Source of the DNA: Flavobacteriaceae bacterium
Lineage (GTDB): Bacteria > Bacteroidota > Bacteroidia > Flavobacteriales > Flavobacteriaceae
Direction of reading: 5' to 3'
DNA length: 48,984 nucleotides
NCBI GenBank assembly: GCA_026988395.1
Contig: JALSLI010000122.1
Span: 1-48,984 of the forward strand
Shown: positions 47,689-48,984 of the stretch, one piece after another
Position numbering within the stretch: the stretch's first letter is position 1
How the letters are laid out: every line of letters starts with the position of its first letter
Translations under genes and position numbers: made by a program
Notes under the pieces: generated by a model
Told to the model about the DNA's origin: nothing
Databases searched by the model: none
What the model saw: only the letters and a program-made list of their open reading frames with translations

Positions 47689-48428
47689 TTTATTTTTTTA
47701 AATTCATCTAATTTTTTAATACTTTCTATTGTCGCAGCCACAGTAGCTAATGGTAAGCTAATCATAATACCTATTACCGGAATAAATAATAACAAGGTAA
47801 ATACTGTTCCGTTTCCAACAGCAACACCTTTATATTTTTTATAAAATAACTTACTTTCTTTGTAGTTTAAGTGTCTTTCTAAAGTATAATCCATATTACC
47901 AATTCCGGCATAATAAGCTTGATAATAAAAAGTTAATAACATAAAAAACAATCCTATTACCGGAATAAAACTCAATATCATCAATGGAATTGTTATTATT
48001 AATTCTTTAATTAAGTTAGTTATATTTAACTTTATAGATCTTATTAATTGTGCTATTACTTTAATTTCTTTTATTCTTGTATTTCCTGTTAAATGTTTTT
48101 CTACTATTTCAGATACAGGCGTCATAAATGGAGATGATAATGCCATTAAAATATGTTTGTATAACATTATTCCGATAAGGATAATTGATAATCCTCCAAT
48201 AAAATTGCTAACGCTTTTTATAATTCCTTTTCCAAATTCAAACTTCCAGTATTTTGTGATATATTCTCCTATATCATCTGATAAAGCATAAGCTGTTGAT
48301 ATAAAAATAAGACCCAATAGTAAACCTAAGATAGCCGGAATTAAAAAATATTTCCAAAGATTTAATTCTTTGATTAATTTTAGAGCTTTAAAATATGCTG
48401 TTATACCATTAATAAAATCCTTTATCAT
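47685..48428 (-). CDS. EI24/CysZ-like membrane protein
   Basis: Multi-TM protein. ALKLIKELNLWKYFLIPAILGLLLG and C-terminal NGTVFTLLLFIPVIGIMISLPLATVAATIE are EI24-like. Confidence 0.75.
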   Translation of the reverse strand: MIKDFINGITAYFKALKLIKELNLWKYFLIPAILGLLLGLIFISTAYALSDDIGEYITKYWKFEFGKGIIKSVSNFIGGLSIILIGIMLYKHILMALSSPFMTPVSEIVEKHLTGNTRIKEIKVIAQLIRSIKLNITNLIKELIITIPLMILSFIPVIGLFFMLLTFYYQAYYAGIGNMDYTLERHLNYKESKLFYKKYKGVAVGNGTVFTLLLFIPVIGIMISLPLATVAATIESIKKLDEFKKIN

Positions 48429-48984
48429 ATTTTTGATTTTTGGTAAAGATACGGTTGTTTCTTAAATTTTAAAATAAAATAACTCCCTAAAATAGCCGGA
48501 ACAGCAAAATTTAAAAACCACATTATGGTAGTAATTATGGTTGCAGTAATTTCATTTACGCCGGCAAATTGTAATATCATAATAGCAACCGATCCTTTTA
48601 TTATCCAATCAAAAATAGGAATACTCGGTAATACCGAAGCTAATAAATAAAATGCAAATAGCAATAATAAAAATTCTGTATAGTTTATTTTTACCTCAAA
48701 CAAATATGCCAGATATATAAATTGATGTACAAAAATAAAATATTTTAAAACAGATAATATAAAACCTGTAAAAAGTATTTTCTTGGGTGTGTTTTTTAAA
48801 AAATGTACTATTTTATTCCAATAAAATGTACGAATTTTCTTGTGGATTACCGTATTTCCCATAATAAAAATCAGTATTATTCCTGTGGTGTAATAGATTA
48901 TTTTCTGGTATTTTATTTTTGGTAATTCAATATTATAATTCTTTATTAAATATATAGTTCCTACTATACCAAACATTACGGTTA
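48425..48984 (-). CDS. Flippase-like / LPG synthetase TM-domain membrane protein, probably truncated by the window edge
   Basis: Hydrophobic ORF with LLFAFYLLASVLPSIPIFDWIIKGSVAIMIL, overlapping the start of the EI24 gene. The listed ATG at 48976 is internal-looking. Confidence 0.6.
   Translation of the reverse strand, partial: TVMFGIVGTIYLIKNYNIELPKIKYQKIIYYTTGIILIFIMGNTVIHKKIRTFYWNKIVHFLKNTPKKILFTGFILSVLKYFIFVHQFIYLAYLFEVKINYTEFLLLLFAFYLLASVLPSIPIFDWIIKGSVAIMILQFAGVNEITATIITTIMWFLNFAVPAILGSYFILKFKKQPYLYQKSKI

Noticed and set aside
1-48984. CRISPR array, tRNA, rRNA or intact transposase
   Set aside because: No regularly spaced direct repeats, no tRNA/rRNA-like sequence and no transposase or integrase ORF were seen in the window.

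Overview
This window is an AT-rich segment from a Bacteroidetes/Flavobacteriaceae-like genome, judged from protein families, TAnnTTTG-type promoters and codon habits. Most of it is ordinary core gene content: trpS, rsmG, mvaA, two POT peptide transporters, galE, pbpC, recA, rpiB, rnr, tatA, ybeY, mnmG, a DUF4175-like giant coiled-coil membrane protein, and a glycosyltransferase/EI24/flippase-like cluster. Three things stand out. (1) Four perfect 16-bp parS palindromes (TGTTNCACGTGNAACA) lie within about 2.1 kb around mnmG, one of them inside a coding sequence. About 8 kb away is a long, very AT-rich intergenic region between divergent rpiB and rnr, with a cluster of DnaA-box-like TTATnAACA motifs. 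Together these make a candidate origin/ParABS region. (2) A type I restriction-modification island (hsdM, KilA-N gene, hsdS, hsdR) sits between pbpC and recA. Its HsdS halves are near-duplicates, hsdR carries an in-frame GC-rich palindrome, and an uncharacterised 371-aa protein lies next to recA. (3) Intergenic hairpins and dispersed repeats resemble remnants of palindromic elements. No rRNA, tRNA, CRISPR array or intact transposase was found. No wholly new system is demonstrated; the best candidates are listed in the findings.
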